NCBI RefSeq assembly: GCF_001543325.1
Contig: NZ_CP013355.1
Span: forward strand, 806,001-870,000
Reading direction: 5' to 3'
Origin: Lutibacter profundi
GTDB taxonomy: Bacteria > Bacteroidota > Bacteroidia > Flavobacteriales > Flavobacteriaceae
Length of the DNA: 64,000 nucleotides
Made by a program: the position numbers and the translations under genes. How positions within the stretch are numbered: the stretch's first letter is position 1; each line of letters opens with the position of its first letter. Under the pieces are notes generated by a model. The model had not been told where the DNA came from and ran no database searches. It was given only the letters and a program-made list of their open reading frames with translations. Shown here in pieces: positions 1 to 9,520 of this stretch.

Positions 1-711
1 ATTGAAACTTCCCTCGGTAAATTTATCTACATTGGCTTTAACTATAACCTTTGTTGTACTTAAAATAATATTCGTGTTTTTTGGTGGTAATTTTAAATCT
101 ATTTCTCTGTTAATATTTTTGTGTACATCACTTAATTGCAATAAGGTATTTGATAATTCTTTAATTGAATCAACATATTTTTCTGGACCAGTTATGGTTA
201 CAGAGTCTGGTATAATTTTTAAAGGTTCTGTTAAATTATATCCTAATTTGAATTTAATTTCTAACAGAAGATTTACTGGAACTTTCTTTGATTTATTTTT
301 ACCTAACTCTATAAATATGGTATCCTTCAAAACACTAACAACTTCTGTTTCTCCTGATAATTGAGAATTTAAATATGCTTTTTGCTGGTTTGGTACTAAA
401 AAGTAATTTGGATTACCCTTAACTACATTGCTTAAATTAAAAGTAACTCTGTTTTTTTTTAACTTATATTTTAGCAATGAAAAACCTGGAGCTTTTAATA
501 CAATATTTACCTCTGAAGTAGGACTATTTTGCAATAACATCCCTGTAGGTATATTTTTATATTCAACGGCAAATACAGCTGTACTATTAGTTATTTTTGA
601 CAATTCAATTAACACCCAAATTATTGATGTAAGTAGTAGTATAAATAAAAATACTTTTACTTTCCTTTTATTTGTAATTGATATCCCTGAAGTTTTTACA
701 ACTAATTTCAT
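1..711 (-). CDS. YbbR-like domain protein (3' part beyond left edge)
   Basis: The minus strand is open from an ATG at 711 to the window edge, giving 237 visible residues that begin MKLVVKTSGISITNKRK. Residues about 18-38 form one membrane segment; the rest is a beta-rich extracytoplasmic region with motifs such as LKIIPDSVTITGPEKYV, typical of YbbR repeats. The C-terminus is missing because the gene runs off the window. In flavobacteria YbbR proteins sit beside yajC, DUF1573 and nusB, as here; the biochemical role is not well defined (CdaR, the Bacillus relative, modulates a diadenylate cyclase). A hairpin terminator separates it from yajC, so it may have its own promoter. Plus-strand ORFs over this stretch are shadows. 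Confidence 0.85.
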   Translation of the reverse strand, partial: MKLVVKTSGISITNKRKVKVFLFILLLTSIIWVLIELSKITNSTAVFAVEYKNIPTGMLLQNSPTSEVNIVLKAPGFSLLKYKLKKNRVTFNLSNVVKGNPNYFLVPNQQKAYLNSQLSGETEVVSVLKDTIFIELGKNKSKKVPVNLLLEIKFKLGYNLTEPLKIIPDSVTITGPEKYVDSIKELSNTLLQLSDVHKNINREIDLKLPPKNTNIILSTTKVIVKANVDKFTEGSFN

Positions 712-740
712 TTTTTATAAATAAGTCTAAATATACAAAA

Positions 741-764
741 AGTGAGCTTAACAGCTCACTTTTA
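741..764 (-). terminator. Terminator between yajC and ybbR
   Basis: AGTGAGCT (741-748) and AGCTCACT (753-760) form a perfect 8-bp stem with a 4-base loop. T-rich tracts follow on both strands, so it can act in either direction; in context it ends the nusB-DUF1573-yajC transcript on the minus strand. Confidence 0.75.
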
Positions 765-782
765 TTTTATATGTAACTATGC

Positions 783-1103
783 TTATTTTTTTTCTTTAGG
801 TGCTTGTAACTTTTTACTAAGCTCCATTGAAATTGCTGATCGTTCAAATTTCATTTTCCCTGCTCCAGTTTCAATTATTACGGTATTATCACTATCTACG
901 ATATCTACAATTTTTCCGTGAATTCCACTTGTAGTAATTATTTTATTCCCTTTTGCAATAGAACTTTGAAATTTTTTTTCGTTTTTTTGTCGTTTCATTT
1001 GTGGTCGTATCATAAAAAAATAAATAACCACAAACATTAATAAAAAAGGAAGCATGGTTGACAATGTACTTCCATCTGTTTGTAAGAATATAACTGTATA
1101 CAT
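783..1103 (-). CDS. yajC: Preprotein translocase subunit YajC
   Basis: This 106-residue protein has a single N-terminal membrane segment (about residues 16-32, LPFLLMFVVIYFFMIRPQ) followed by the YajC signature IRPQMKRQKNEKK and the cytoplasmic domain with NKIITTSGIHGKIVDI. YajC associates with SecDF and the SecYEG translocon in the inner membrane and is accessory to protein export. Length and layout match the family. It lies 25 bp downstream of the DUF1573 gene and is probably cotranscribed with it and nusB. Confidence 0.95.
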   Translation of the reverse strand: MYTVIFLQTDGSTLSTMLPFLLMFVVIYFFMIRPQMKRQKNEKKFQSSIAKGNKIITTSGIHGKIVDIVDSDNTVIIETGAGKMKFERSAISMELSKKLQAPKEKK

Positions 1104-1128
1104 TTTGTTTTGTTTTGTTTTTAATTTA

Positions 1129-1584
1129 TTATTTTTCTTTAGGTAAAACAGTTCCTTTAACTCTTAAAATCTCTGTTCCTTTTTCGGTATTGGTTGTAAG
1201 CGTAATAGATTTGTTATTGTTTCCTCTTTTTCCTCTTGAATTAAATGAAAATTTTAAAACAGCAGAATCTCCTGGTTTTATAGCTTCTTTAGGCCAAACC
1301 GGTACAGTACAACCACAAGATGCTTTTGCTTTTGTTATAACTAAATCAACTTTCCCTTTGTTATAAATTGTAAAATCACCTTTTACAATATCACCCTCAG
1401 TAATAGTACCAAACTCAAATGCTGGTTTATCAAATTCAATAATTGCTGATCCCAAACTAATTTTAGCATCTCTTTCTTTAGCGGTTTCTAAATTGGTTTC
1501 TTTAACTTTTGAAGTTGCATTTTCTTTACATGATATAACTGCTAAACCTAATATAGCAATATAAATTATTGTGATTTTTTTCAT
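1129..1584 (-). CDS. DUF1573 lipoprotein
   Basis: The 151-residue product starts with a lipoprotein signal (MKKITIIYIAILGLAVISCK; lipobox Cys at residue 19). Residues about 50-150 form a DUF1573 domain, an immunoglobulin-like fold, with FEFGTITEGDIVKGDFTIYN, the conserved SCGCTVPVWPKE and the terminal GTVLPKE. Proteins of this family are exported and abundant in Bacteroidota, but no biochemical function is established. It sits between nusB and yajC, with 34 bp and 25 bp gaps, suggesting one transcript. Confidence 0.9.
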   Translation of the reverse strand: MKKITIIYIAILGLAVISCKENATSKVKETNLETAKERDAKISLGSAIIEFDKPAFEFGTITEGDIVKGDFTIYNKGKVDLVITKAKASCGCTVPVWPKEAIKPGDSAVLKFSFNSRGKRGNNNKSITLTTNTEKGTEILRVKGTVLPKEK

Positions 1585-1618
1585 TTTTATTTCGTTTAAT
1601 TTTTGTAAAAATATAAAA

Positions 1619-2557
1619 TTATAATAATCCTCGCCCTATTTTATCTAATCTTTTTGACTCCGTAAAATCTTTCAAAATTTTATCTAACACTCCATTAATA
1701 AAAAAACTGCTTTTTTCTGTTGAATAGTCTTTCGCAATTTCAATGTATTCATTAATGGTTACACGAACTGGTATTGATGGGAATTTTAAAAACTCACAAA
1801 TAGCCATTTTTATCAAAATCATATCTATTTCAGCAATACGATCGGTATCCCAGTTAGGTGTTTTATCTATAACTTCTTTTTCAAACTCAGTATGATTTAG
1901 TACAACTTTTCTAAATAAATCAACTACAAACGCCTTATCTCCTTCATCTTTATATAAATTGCCCAATCTAAAAGCTTCTGCTACATTTATTTGATTTAAG
2001 GTTTTAACTATCCATGTGTTTACAAAAGGAATATCATCAACCCAACTAATATTTTTGTCTTCAAAATAATCAGCCAATTTTTCATTTGGTGCAATTATTT
2101 CTTTAAATAATGCCACAACAAACTCTTTATCTTCCTGAAATGAAGATTTTTTAGAGTTCATATAAGTTGCATACGATTTGCTTTTTTTGGTGAGTTTTAA
2201 TATTTCATGAACGTATTCATTGTCTAAGTTCCAATAATTTAATTTATTGGCTTCAATATAATTTTTTAATGAAACACTCTCCTCTAACAATTGAAAAATT
2301 TGATTTTCAATAAATTTTGTGTTTGGTTTTAATTCTTCAGGAGTTGCTAAAAACTTCTTCTGAGAAATTACAATATGCTTTTTTTCTAAATTTCTAACTT
2401 CAACTAATAAACGAAGCAACAATACGTATAAATCAAACATCTTGTCAATACTATTGTATAAAAATTTTTCTTCCTTATCGAGAACATCACTTTTAGATTG
2501 TAAGAATGCATAAACTGATTGCATTACCTTTACTCGAATATGTCTTCTATTTATCAT
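1619..2557 (-). CDS. nusB: Transcription antitermination factor NusB, long flavobacterial form
   Basis: The protein has 312 residues, about twice a classical NusB. It opens with MINRRHIRVKVMQSVYAFLQ, as in NusB helix 1, then has a long helical insertion (about residues 30-180) before the canonical C-terminal half (about 205-305) with EIDMILIKMAICEF, IPVRVTINEYIEIAKDYS and SSFFINGVLDKIL. NusB with NusE binds boxA RNA in rRNA antitermination. The extended form is usual in Flavobacteriia, so I regard length as a lineage trait. It is the first gene of the minus-strand block and has its own -7 box at 2595-2602. Confidence 0.93.
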   Translation of the reverse strand: MINRRHIRVKVMQSVYAFLQSKSDVLDKEEKFLYNSIDKMFDLYVLLLRLLVEVRNLEKKHIVISQKKFLATPEELKPNTKFIENQIFQLLEESVSLKNYIEANKLNYWNLDNEYVHEILKLTKKSKSYATYMNSKKSSFQEDKEFVVALFKEIIAPNEKLADYFEDKNISWVDDIPFVNTWIVKTLNQINVAEAFRLGNLYKDEGDKAFVVDLFRKVVLNHTEFEKEVIDKTPNWDTDRIAEIDMILIKMAICEFLKFPSIPVRVTINEYIEIAKDYSTEKSSFFINGVLDKILKDFTESKRLDKIGRGLL

Positions 2558-2594
2558 TTAAAGAACTTTGATTTTTTTTGTGTTTTTAATAGCG

Positions 2595-2602
2595 CAAAAG
2601 TA
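2595..2602 (-). promoter_or_regulatory. Bacteroidota -7 box for the nusB block
   Basis: The minus strand reads TACTTTTG, a perfect TAnnTTTG match, 38 bp before the nusB ATG. No clear -33 TTTG was identified. Confidence 0.5.
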
Positions 2603-2734
2603 CTATTATTTTTCAGAAATAAAATGTTGTTTTCGTTTTTTTAAAGCAACGTTAAATCTATCACAAAATATTAAAATTAAAATTTTAATAATGTATATTC
2701 GTGCTTTTAAAATTAAAGTGCTTTTAAATACTTT

Positions 2735-4489
2735 ATGAAAGCTTTACAATACTTAAATAAATACTTCTTAAAGTATAAATACCGACTGCTAACAGGGATA
2801 GTTATTACAATTTTCTCTAAAGTTTTAGCTTTACAGGTTCCTCAACTTATTAGAGAATCTGTGAATTTAGCCGAAAATTATAAAAATGGTATCGTAACCG
2901 ATTTACCATTGGTAAAGGCTGACTTGTTAAATAACATACTTTTAATAGTTGGTGCTGCTTTACTTTCTGGTTTTTTTACTTTCTTAATGAGACAAACAAT
3001 AATAGTTACCTCTCGTTTAATTGAGTTTGACTTGAAAAATGAAATTTATCAACAATACCAACGCTTATCCTTAAATTTTTACAAAAAAAATAAGACTGGT
3101 GATTTAATGAATCGTATTAGTGAAGATGTAAGCAAAGTACGTATGTATTTTGGCCCAGCCATTATGTACTCTATGAATATGTTGGTGCTATTTGTTGTTG
3201 CAATTATAAAAATGTATAACATTGATACAACATTAACTAATTATACTTTATTGCCGCTACCTATTTTATCTGTTTCCATTTATTTTTTAAGTAGAATTAT
3301 AAATAAAAGAAGCACTATTGTTCAACAATACCTATCTAAGCTTACAACCAATGCCCAAGAAACTTTTTCAGGTATAAGTATTTTAAAATCTTATGGTATT
3401 GAAGATAAAGCAATGCAGGAATTCCAACATATTGCCAATACTTCAAAAGAAAAAAACATACATTTATTTAAAGCACAGGCATTATTTTTCCCTGCAATGA
3501 TCCTACTTATTGGCCTAAGCAATATTTTAGTGATTTACATAGGTGGATTACGCTATATTGAAGGATCCATTTCATTAGGGGTAATTGCAGAATTTATTAT
3601 GTATGTTAACATGTTAACGTGGCCAGTTGCTGTTGTTGGTTGGGTAACCTCAATGGTACAACAGGCTGAAGCTTCTCAAAAACGAATTAACGAATTTTTA
3701 CAACAAGAGCCTGAAATTAAGAATAATTGCCTTACACCTTCAAAAATTGAAGGAAATATAGAATTTAGAAATGTATCCTTTACCTATGATGATACCAATA
3801 TCACCGCCTTAAAAAATATAAGTTTTAAAATTGAGAAAGGAAAAACATTAGCCATTTTAGGTAATACTGGTTCTGGAAAATCTACCATTATAAATTTAAT
3901 TGCACGTTTATACGATGTAAAATCTGGTGAAATACTTATTGATGGTAAAAATATTGAACAACTAAATTTAGATAATTTGCGTCAAAGCATTGGCTTTGTA
4001 CCTCAAGAAGCTTTCCTATTTTCAGATACCATAAAAAACAATATTAAATTTGGTGATGAATCTGCATCTGACAGCAAAATTGAACAAGCTGCAAAAGACG
4101 CATATATACACCACAACATTATTGAATTTAATGAAGGGTATAACACCTATGTTGGCGAAAGAGGTGTTACACTATCTGGAGGGCAAAAGCAGCGTATATC
4201 TATTGCTAGAGCAATTATTAAAAATCCTAAAATATTAATTTTTGACGATTGTTTATCGGCTGTTGATACCGAGACAGAAGAAATAATTTTGAGTAATTTA
4301 CATAAAATTAGTAAGGATAAAACAACCATTATAGTTAGCCATAGAATTTCATCAATAAAAAATGCCGATAGTATTATTGTACTTTCAAAAGGAAAAATAA
4401 TTCAACAAGGCTCGCACAACGAGTTAGTTAATAAAAATGGTTATTATAAAGAACTTTACCAACAACAACTTTTAGAAAAAGAAATTTAA
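2735..4489 (+). CDS. ABC exporter, fused membrane and ATPase domains
   Basis: This 584-residue half-transporter has six N-terminal membrane helices (about residues 20-310) of the type I exporter fold, with FYKKNKTGDLMNRISEDV in an intracellular loop, and a C-terminal nucleotide-binding domain. Visible motifs are Walker A GNTGSGKST (about 375), signature LSGGQKQR (about 479), Walker B ILIFDDCLSAVD (about 500) and the H-loop IVSHR (about 533). All catalytic residues are present. It would work as a dimer exporting a lipid or drug; the substrate cannot be told from sequence. It is divergent from nusB, a neighbour pair common in flavobacteria. Confidence 0.92.
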   Translation: MKALQYLNKYFLKYKYRLLTGIVITIFSKVLALQVPQLIRESVNLAENYKNGIVTDLPLVKADLLNNILLIVGAALLSGFFTFLMRQTIIVTSRLIEFDLKNEIYQQYQRLSLNFYKKNKTGDLMNRISEDVSKVRMYFGPAIMYSMNMLVLFVVAIIKMYNIDTTLTNYTLLPLPILSVSIYFLSRIINKRSTIVQQYLSKLTTNAQETFSGISILKSYGIEDKAMQEFQHIANTSKEKNIHLFKAQALFFPAMILLIGLSNILVIYIGGLRYIEGSISLGVIAEFIMYVNMLTWPVAVVGWVTSMVQQAEASQKRINEFLQQEPEIKNNCLTPSKIEGNIEFRNVSFTYDDTNITALKNISFKIEKGKTLAILGNTGSGKSTIINLIARLYDVKSGEILIDGKNIEQLNLDNLRQSIGFVPQEAFLFSDTIKNNIKFGDESASDSKIEQAAKDAYIHHNIIEFNEGYNTYVGERGVTLSGGQKQRISIARAIIKNPKILIFDDCLSAVDTETEEIILSNLHKISKDKTTIIVSHRISSIKNADSIIVLSKGKIIQQGSHNELVNKNGYYKELYQQQLLEKEI

Positions 4490-4517
4490 AAATAGTGAGA
4501 TAAGTCAAATATTTTTA

Positions 4518-4525
4518 TAGATTTG
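4518..4525 (+). promoter_or_regulatory. -7 box for the DUF3276 gene
   Basis: TAGATTTG matches TAnnTTTG. It lies 46 bp before the ATG at 4572 and just after the stop of the ABC exporter, so the DUF3276 gene probably has its own start of transcription. Confidence 0.5.
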
Positions 4526-4571
4526 TGTATCAATCTAATTTATAAGATTAATTAAAAATAGAGAATTAATT

Positions 4572-4937
4572 ATGGAAAAAGAACATTTAGAACAAGAAGA
4601 GATATTCTCACAGGTTCTTAGAGCAGGAAGAAGAACTTACTTTTTTGATGTAAGAGCAACAAAAGCAGAAGATTATTATTTAACCATTACTGAAAGTAAA
4701 AAATTCACACATGATGATGGATCTTTTCATTACAAAAAACACAAAATTTACTTATATAAAGAAGATTTTGCTGAATTTAATGAAATGTTGAAGGCCGCAA
4801 CAGACTATATTTTAACTGAAAAGGGTGAAGAAGTAATCTCTGAGCGTCACCAAAAAGACTTTAAAAGACCTTCTGAAATTTCAGAAGAGAATAAAGGTAC
4901 TGAAAGTTTTACTGATGTAAATTTTGAAGATATTTAA
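4572..4937 (+). CDS. DUF3276 / Pur-alpha-like nucleic-acid-binding protein
   Basis: The 121-residue product contains a PUR-type domain at about residues 10-75 (EIFSQVLRAGRRTYFFDVRA, DYYLTITESKK and the KHKIYLYKEDF segment), followed by a charged, probably disordered tail. Bacterial PUR-domain proteins bind single-stranded nucleic acids; the Borrelia homologue BpuR is an RNA- and DNA-binding regulator. The Bacteroidota DUF3276 members are abundant but poorly characterised. The gene ends at a strong bidirectional terminator shared with sucC. Confidence 0.88.
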   Translation: MEKEHLEQEEIFSQVLRAGRRTYFFDVRATKAEDYYLTITESKKFTHDDGSFHYKKHKIYLYKEDFAEFNEMLKAATDYILTEKGEEVISERHQKDFKRPSEISEENKGTESFTDVNFEDI

Positions 4938-4958
4938 GAATTACTAGTTTACTAAAAA

Positions 4959-4996
4959 CCATAAAAAAAACCGACTTATAGTCGGTTTTTTTATGG
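4959..4996. terminator. Bidirectional terminator between DUF3276 gene and sucC
   Basis: CCATAAAAAAAACCGAC (4959-4975) pairs with GTCGGTTTTTTTATGG around a 5-base loop. A-rich and T-rich flanks allow termination of both convergent genes. Confidence 0.85.
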
Positions 4997-5012
4997 TAAT
5001 AAAATTGTTGTT

Positions 5013-6206
5013 TTACTTTAAAACTTCTTTTACTTTATCTGCTGCTTCTTGAAATTCAGTTGCAGAAATAACATCTAAGCCACTTGCATCAATAAGCTCT
5101 TTAGCCTCTTTAGCATTGGTTCCTTGCAATCTTACAATAATTGGAATTTTAATAGCATCACCCATATTTTTATAAGCATCTATAATACCTTGTGCTACTC
5201 TATCACAACGTACAATACCTCCAAAAATATTTACTAAAATTGCTTTCACATTTGGATCTTTTAAAATAATTCTAAAAGCCGTTTCAACACGTTTAGCATC
5301 AGCAGTACCTCCAACATCTAAAAAATTTGCAGGCTCACCTCCAGATTGTTTAATTAAATCCATTGTACTCATTGCCAAACCAGCACCGTTAACCATACAT
5401 CCTACATTTCCATCTAAATCTACATAATTTAAACCTGCGGCATTGGCTTCAACTTCAATCTCATTTTCTTCACGTAAATCACGTAATTGAGCTAAATCTT
5501 TGTGACGAAAAAGTGCACTATCATCTATAACAACTTTAGAATCAACCGCTAAAATTTTATTGTCAGAAGTTTTTAATACGGGATTAATTTCGAATAATGA
5601 TGCATCAGACTTTACAAAGGCAGTATATAACGAAGTAACAAATTTTATCATTTCTTTTAAAGCGCCGCCTGAAAGACCTAAATTAAATGCTATTTTACGA
5701 GCTTGAAATGGTTGCAAACCAATTAAAGGGTCAATTTCTTCAGTAAAAATTAAATGAGGTGTTTTTTCTGCAACACCTTCAATATCCATACCTCCTTCAG
5801 TAGAATACATTACCATATTTCTACCTGTAGCTCTATTTAAAAGTACAGACATATAATACTCTTCTGGCTCATTTTCTCCAGGATAATAAACATCTTCTGC
5901 AATCAACACTTGATTCACTTTTTTACCTTGAGGAGGTGTTTGAGGTGTTTTTAACATCATTCCAATAATGTTTTCTGAAATTGTACTCACTTCATCTAAA
6001 CTTTTAGCAAGTTTAACTCCTCCACCTTTTCCACGCCCACCTGCATGAATTTGTGCTTTTACAATCCACCAATCTGTACCAGTTTCTGTAGCTAATTGTT
6101 TTGCAGCTTCTACAGCTTTTTTATGATTATTAGCAACAATTCCCCGTTGTATTCTAACGCCAAAACTGTTTAACAATTCTTTTCCTTGATATTCGTGTAA
6201 ATTCAT
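5013..6206 (-). CDS. sucC: Succinate-CoA ligase (ADP-forming) beta subunit
   Basis: The 397-residue protein joins SucD to make succinyl-CoA synthetase, the substrate-level phosphorylation step of the TCA cycle. It has the N-terminal ATP-grasp domain (MNLHEYQGKELL; KAQIHAGGRGKGGGVKLA near residues 50-65) and the C-terminal ligase domain (NVGCMVNGAGLAMSTMDL; GGEPANFLDVGG; NIFGGIVRCD). I start at 6206, not at the in-frame codon at 6230, because the family begins with MNLHEYQ and the -7 promoter box at 6230-6237 would overlap the longer start. Confidence 0.97.
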   Translation of the reverse strand: MNLHEYQGKELLNSFGVRIQRGIVANNHKKAVEAAKQLATETGTDWWIVKAQIHAGGRGKGGGVKLAKSLDEVSTISENIIGMMLKTPQTPPQGKKVNQVLIAEDVYYPGENEPEEYYMSVLLNRATGRNMVMYSTEGGMDIEGVAEKTPHLIFTEEIDPLIGLQPFQARKIAFNLGLSGGALKEMIKFVTSLYTAFVKSDASLFEINPVLKTSDNKILAVDSKVVIDDSALFRHKDLAQLRDLREENEIEVEANAAGLNYVDLDGNVGCMVNGAGLAMSTMDLIKQSGGEPANFLDVGGTADAKRVETAFRIILKDPNVKAILVNIFGGIVRCDRVAQGIIDAYKNMGDAIKIPIIVRLQGTNAKEAKELIDASGLDVISATEFQEAADKVKEVLK

Positions 6207-6229
6207 CGTTATTTTATTTAAAGAAACCA

Positions 6230-6237
6230 CAAAATTA
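6230..6237 (-). promoter_or_regulatory. -7 box for sucC
   Basis: The minus strand reads TAATTTTG (TAnnTTTG), 24 bp ahead of the chosen sucC ATG. It decides between the two possible sucC starts. Confidence 0.55.
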
Positions 6238-6353
6238 CATTTCTTAATTAAAATACACCTTGTTTTTTATATAAAATTTACAACAATTAATAATAGTTTT
6301 TGTCTTTAACATGAATTTAACAAATTTTAATAGTTAAAGAAAAATAGATTAAA

Positions 6354-6361
6354 TAATTTTG
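6354..6361 (+). promoter_or_regulatory. -7 box for the DUF5916 gene
   Basis: TAATTTTG matches TAnnTTTG. Transcription from it would begin near 6367, after the first in-frame start codon (6359) and before the ATG at 6389, which supports 6389 as the true start. Confidence 0.55.
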
Positions 6362-6388
6362 CTTGGTTTCTTCTTCCAAACTCATTCT

Positions 6389-8806
6389 ATGAAAAATTAT
6401 TTTTTGGTGTTTTGTTTCTTTAGCTTTTTAATAAGTTTTTCACAAAATATCAAACGAAAATCTTTAGCTGCAACTCGCGTAACAACACCCCCAAAAATAG
6501 ATGGTATTCTTAATGATGCTGCTTGGCAAAACTTACCTGTTGCAAAAAACTTTGTAATGCTTAAACCTGGCGATGGAGATCCTGAACCTAGCAACCAAAA
6601 AACCGAAGTAAAAGTAGTTTATGATGATGAAGCAATTTATTTTGCTGCTTACATGTACGACTCTCACCCTGAAAAAATTATGCGTCAATTAAGTGATCGA
6701 GATAATTTTTCTCAAGCAGATTTTTTTGGAGTGATACTAAACCCTCTTAATGATAGCCAAAATGACACTGAATTTTTTGTTTCTGCCGGTGGTACACAAG
6801 CTGATGCAAAAGTTTCAACTGCAAATGGTGAAGATTTTAGTTGGAACGACGTTTGGTACAGTAAAATAAGTTTTGATAGTAAAGGTTGGTATGTAGAAAT
6901 GAAAATTCCTTATTCTGCACTTCGTTTCTCCAATCAAAAGGTACAAACTTGGGGGTTGAATTTTCAAAGACTTATTCAAAGTAAACGTGAACAATACAGT
7001 TGGAATTATATTGATAAATCTGTGGGGAGTATTCCTCAATATTCTGGCTTACTTACCAATTTGGAAAATATTAAAACACCCACTCGATTAAACTTTTTAC
7101 CTGTTACAACATTAAATACTTCTAGTTTTGAAGGAAAAACTTCTACAAAAGGACAATTAGGTTTTAATATAAGATATGGCTTAAGTGATAATTTTACACT
7201 TGATGCCACTATAAACCCAGATTTTAGTCAGGCTGGTTTTGATAATTTAGTTTTAAATTTAGGTCCTTTTGAAGTTCGTTTTGATGAGCAACGCCAGTTT
7301 TTTATAGAGGGTGCAGACCTACTTAATAAAGGTGGTTTGTTTTTTTCAAGACGTATAGGGAAACGTCCTATTAATTATTTTGACATATATTCTAACTTAG
7401 CTACAGATGAAACTATTATTCACAATCCAGATATTGCAAAATTACTTACAGCTGTAAAAATATCGGGAAGAACAAAAAAAGGGTTAGGTATAGCAGTACT
7501 AGATGCTATTACTGATAAAACCGAAGCTATTATTGAAAATACTACCACTAATGAAATTAGAAAAGAAGTGACTGAACCCTTTGCTAATTACAATGTGATT
7601 GTAATAGATCAAGAATTTAATAAAAATTCATCTGTATCATTAATCAATACAAACATATCTCGAAGTAATCACTTTAGAAAAGCTAACGTGTCTGCTCTTC
7701 TTTTTAATTTAGCAAACAAAGAAAATTCAAAAAAGTTAAATGGATCTGTAAAATACAGTAGCACCAAAGACCCAACAGAAGGTACTACAAACGGATATTC
7801 TGCCAACTTATCTTACAATAAAACTAAAGGGAAGTTTCGCTATGGATTAAGAAGTAGTTTGGCTGATGATAAATATGAAATCAATGATCTAGGTTTCCAA
7901 AGACGTAATAACTTTAGTTCCTTTTCTGGTAATATTTCTTATCAAATTTTTAAACCAACAAAAAAATTCAATAATTACCGCCTCCGATTGAGTGGCGGCA
8001 TGTTTAGACGTTTTAAACCAAATGTTTATACCGGAAACTTTTTGCAATTGAATTTATTTGCTACCACTATCAAACAATTTTCATTTGGAGGTAGAATAAA
8101 TGCTCGAATTGGTGAAGGTAGAGACTATTGGGCTCCAAGAAATAATACAGATTTTTTAGTAACAACACCTCGAGTTGGTTTTTCTAGCTTTGTATCATCC
8201 GATTTTAGGAAAAAATTTGCATACAATGCTTCTGTTAGTTACAATAGACATTATGGAGAAAAAGACAACGGTTATTCATTTAGTTTCACTCCAATATATA
8301 GAGCGAGTGATAAATTTTTCATGAGCTATTCTTTTAATTATGACATAACATTTGATGAGCGTGGCTATATTACAACTTTAGATGAAGGAGATATTATTTT
8401 TGGTTTCCGAAAAATAAAATCGGTTTTAAATACGCTAAGCGGAAAGTATAGTTTTAATGATTTAGCATCTTTAACTATTGCTTTTAGATACAACTGGTCT
8501 CCTGTAATATATAGAGACTATTATACAAAATTAGATGAAAATGGATACCTAATTTCAAGTAATTATACTGGTGACAACGACGTGAATTTTAATTCATGGA
8601 ACTTAGATTTAAGATATATTTGGCAATTTTCAAGAGGTAGTGAATTGTCTATTTTGTACAGAAATTCTATTTTTAAATCCGACAATAAATCCTATTTAAC
8701 ATTTTCTAACAATTTAAATAATTTATTTGAAGAGCCTTTGCAACAAAACTTATCTGTACGACTTGTGTATTATTTAGATTTCAACAAACTTAAATCCTGG
8801 TTGTAA
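6389..8806 (+). CDS. DUF5916 outer-membrane barrel protein with CBM9-like domain
   Basis: From ATG 6389 the product has 805 residues: a signal peptide ([19 protein letters not shown]), a CBM9-like domain (about 25-200; [37 protein letters not shown]) and a long DUF5916 region rich in alternating aromatic strands that reads as an outer-membrane beta-barrel, ending in [16 protein letters not shown]. Members are widespread in Bacteroidota and their substrate is unknown; the CBM9-like fold suggests glycan contact, but that is inference. Downstream genes follow on the same strand but look functionally unrelated. Confidence 0.85.
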   Translation: MKNYFLVFCFFSFLISFSQNIKRKSLAATRVTTPPKIDGILNDAAWQNLPVAKNFVMLKPGDGDPEPSNQKTEVKVVYDDEAIYFAAYMYDSHPEKIMRQLSDRDNFSQADFFGVILNPLNDSQNDTEFFVSAGGTQADAKVSTANGEDFSWNDVWYSKISFDSKGWYVEMKIPYSALRFSNQKVQTWGLNFQRLIQSKREQYSWNYIDKSVGSIPQYSGLLTNLENIKTPTRLNFLPVTTLNTSSFEGKTSTKGQLGFNIRYGLSDNFTLDATINPDFSQAGFDNLVLNLGPFEVRFDEQRQFFIEGADLLNKGGLFFSRRIGKRPINYFDIYSNLATDETIIHNPDIAKLLTAVKISGRTKKGLGIAVLDAITDKTEAIIENTTTNEIRKEVTEPFANYNVIVIDQEFNKNSSVSLINTNISRSNHFRKANVSALLFNLANKENSKKLNGSVKYSSTKDPTEGTTNGYSANLSYNKTKGKFRYGLRSSLADDKYEINDLGFQRRNNFSSFSGNISYQIFKPTKKFNNYRLRLSGGMFRRFKPNVYTGNFLQLNLFATTIKQFSFGGRINARIGEGRDYWAPRNNTDFLVTTPRVGFSSFVSSDFRKKFAYNASVSYNRHYGEKDNGYSFSFTPIYRASDKFFMSYSFNYDITFDERGYITTLDEGDIIFGFRKIKSVLNTLSGKYSFNDLASLTIAFRYNWSPVIYRDYYTKLDENGYLISSNYTGDNDVNFNSWNLDLRYIWQFSRGSELSILYRNSIFKSDNKSYLTFSNNLNNLFEEPLQQNLSVRLVYYLDFNKLKSWL

Positions 8807-8847
8807 TACCAATTTATTTACGTATTTTCACACCATTATTTTACACA

Positions 8848-9510
8848 ATGATAGAAGCAAGAAATATTCATAAATTTTACGGTAATTTAGAAGTTTTAAA
8901 AGGTGTTAATTTATCAATTAAAAAAGGGGAAATTGTTGCTATAGTGGGACCTTCAGGTGCGGGTAAAACAACGCTATTGCAACTTTTAGGTACTTTAGAC
9001 AAACCTGCTGCTAACACCAATGCTAAACTTCATATAAACAATACTAATCTATTAGAATTAAAAGATAAATCTTTATCAAGGTACAGAAACCAGCATATTG
9101 GTTTCATTTTTCAATTTCATCAACTGTTACCTGAGTTTACAGCACTTGAAAATGTTTGCATCCCTGCTTTTATTGGAAATGTTTCAAAAAAAGAAGCAGA
9201 AACAAAAGCCAAAAGATTATTAGATTTTTTAGAACTTTCAAATAGAATTAATCACAAACCAAACGAATTATCTGGTGGTGAGCAACAACGAGTTGCCGTA
9301 GCTAGAGCGTTAATTAATAACCCTGATGTTATTTTTGCCGATGAGCCAAGCGGAAATTTAGATTCAGCTTCAGCAAAAAAATTACACGAATTATTTTTTA
9401 CACTTAGAAGTAAATTTAATCAAACGTTTGTAATTGTTACACACAATCAGGAATTAGCAAATATGGCTGATAGAAAACTAGAAATGAAAGATGGATCCAT
9501 TATCAATTAA
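8848..9510 (+). CDS. ABC transporter ATP-binding protein, LolD-like
   Basis: This 220-residue ATPase has Walker [10 protein letters not shown] (about residue 35), Q-loop [18 protein letters not shown], signature LSGGEQQR (about 142) and Walker [13 protein letters not shown]. The sequence [13 protein letters not shown] and the overall length fit LolD/MacB-type ATPases, which power lipoprotein release or efflux together with FtsX-type permeases. A LolE-like permease is encoded far away at 34.3 kb, which could be its partner; flavobacterial lolD is often separate from lolCE. It is followed after 10 bp by mtnN. Confidence 0.9.
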   Translation: MIEARNIHKFYGNLEVLKGVNLSIKKGEIVAIVGPSGAGKTTLLQLLGTLDKPAANTNAKLHINNTNLLELKDKSLSRYRNQHIGFIFQFHQLLPEFTALENVCIPAFIGNVSKKEAETKAKRLLDFLELSNRINHKPNELSGGEQQRVAVARALINNPDVIFADEPSGNLDSASAKKLHELFFTLRSKFNQTFVIVTHNQELANMADRKLEMKDGSIIN

Positions 9511-9520
9511 AATTGAATAA

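Noticed and set aside
2-724. Plus-strand ORFs of 120 and 98 codons at the left edge
   Set aside because: They are antisense to a clear minus-strand YbbR-like gene that runs off the window.
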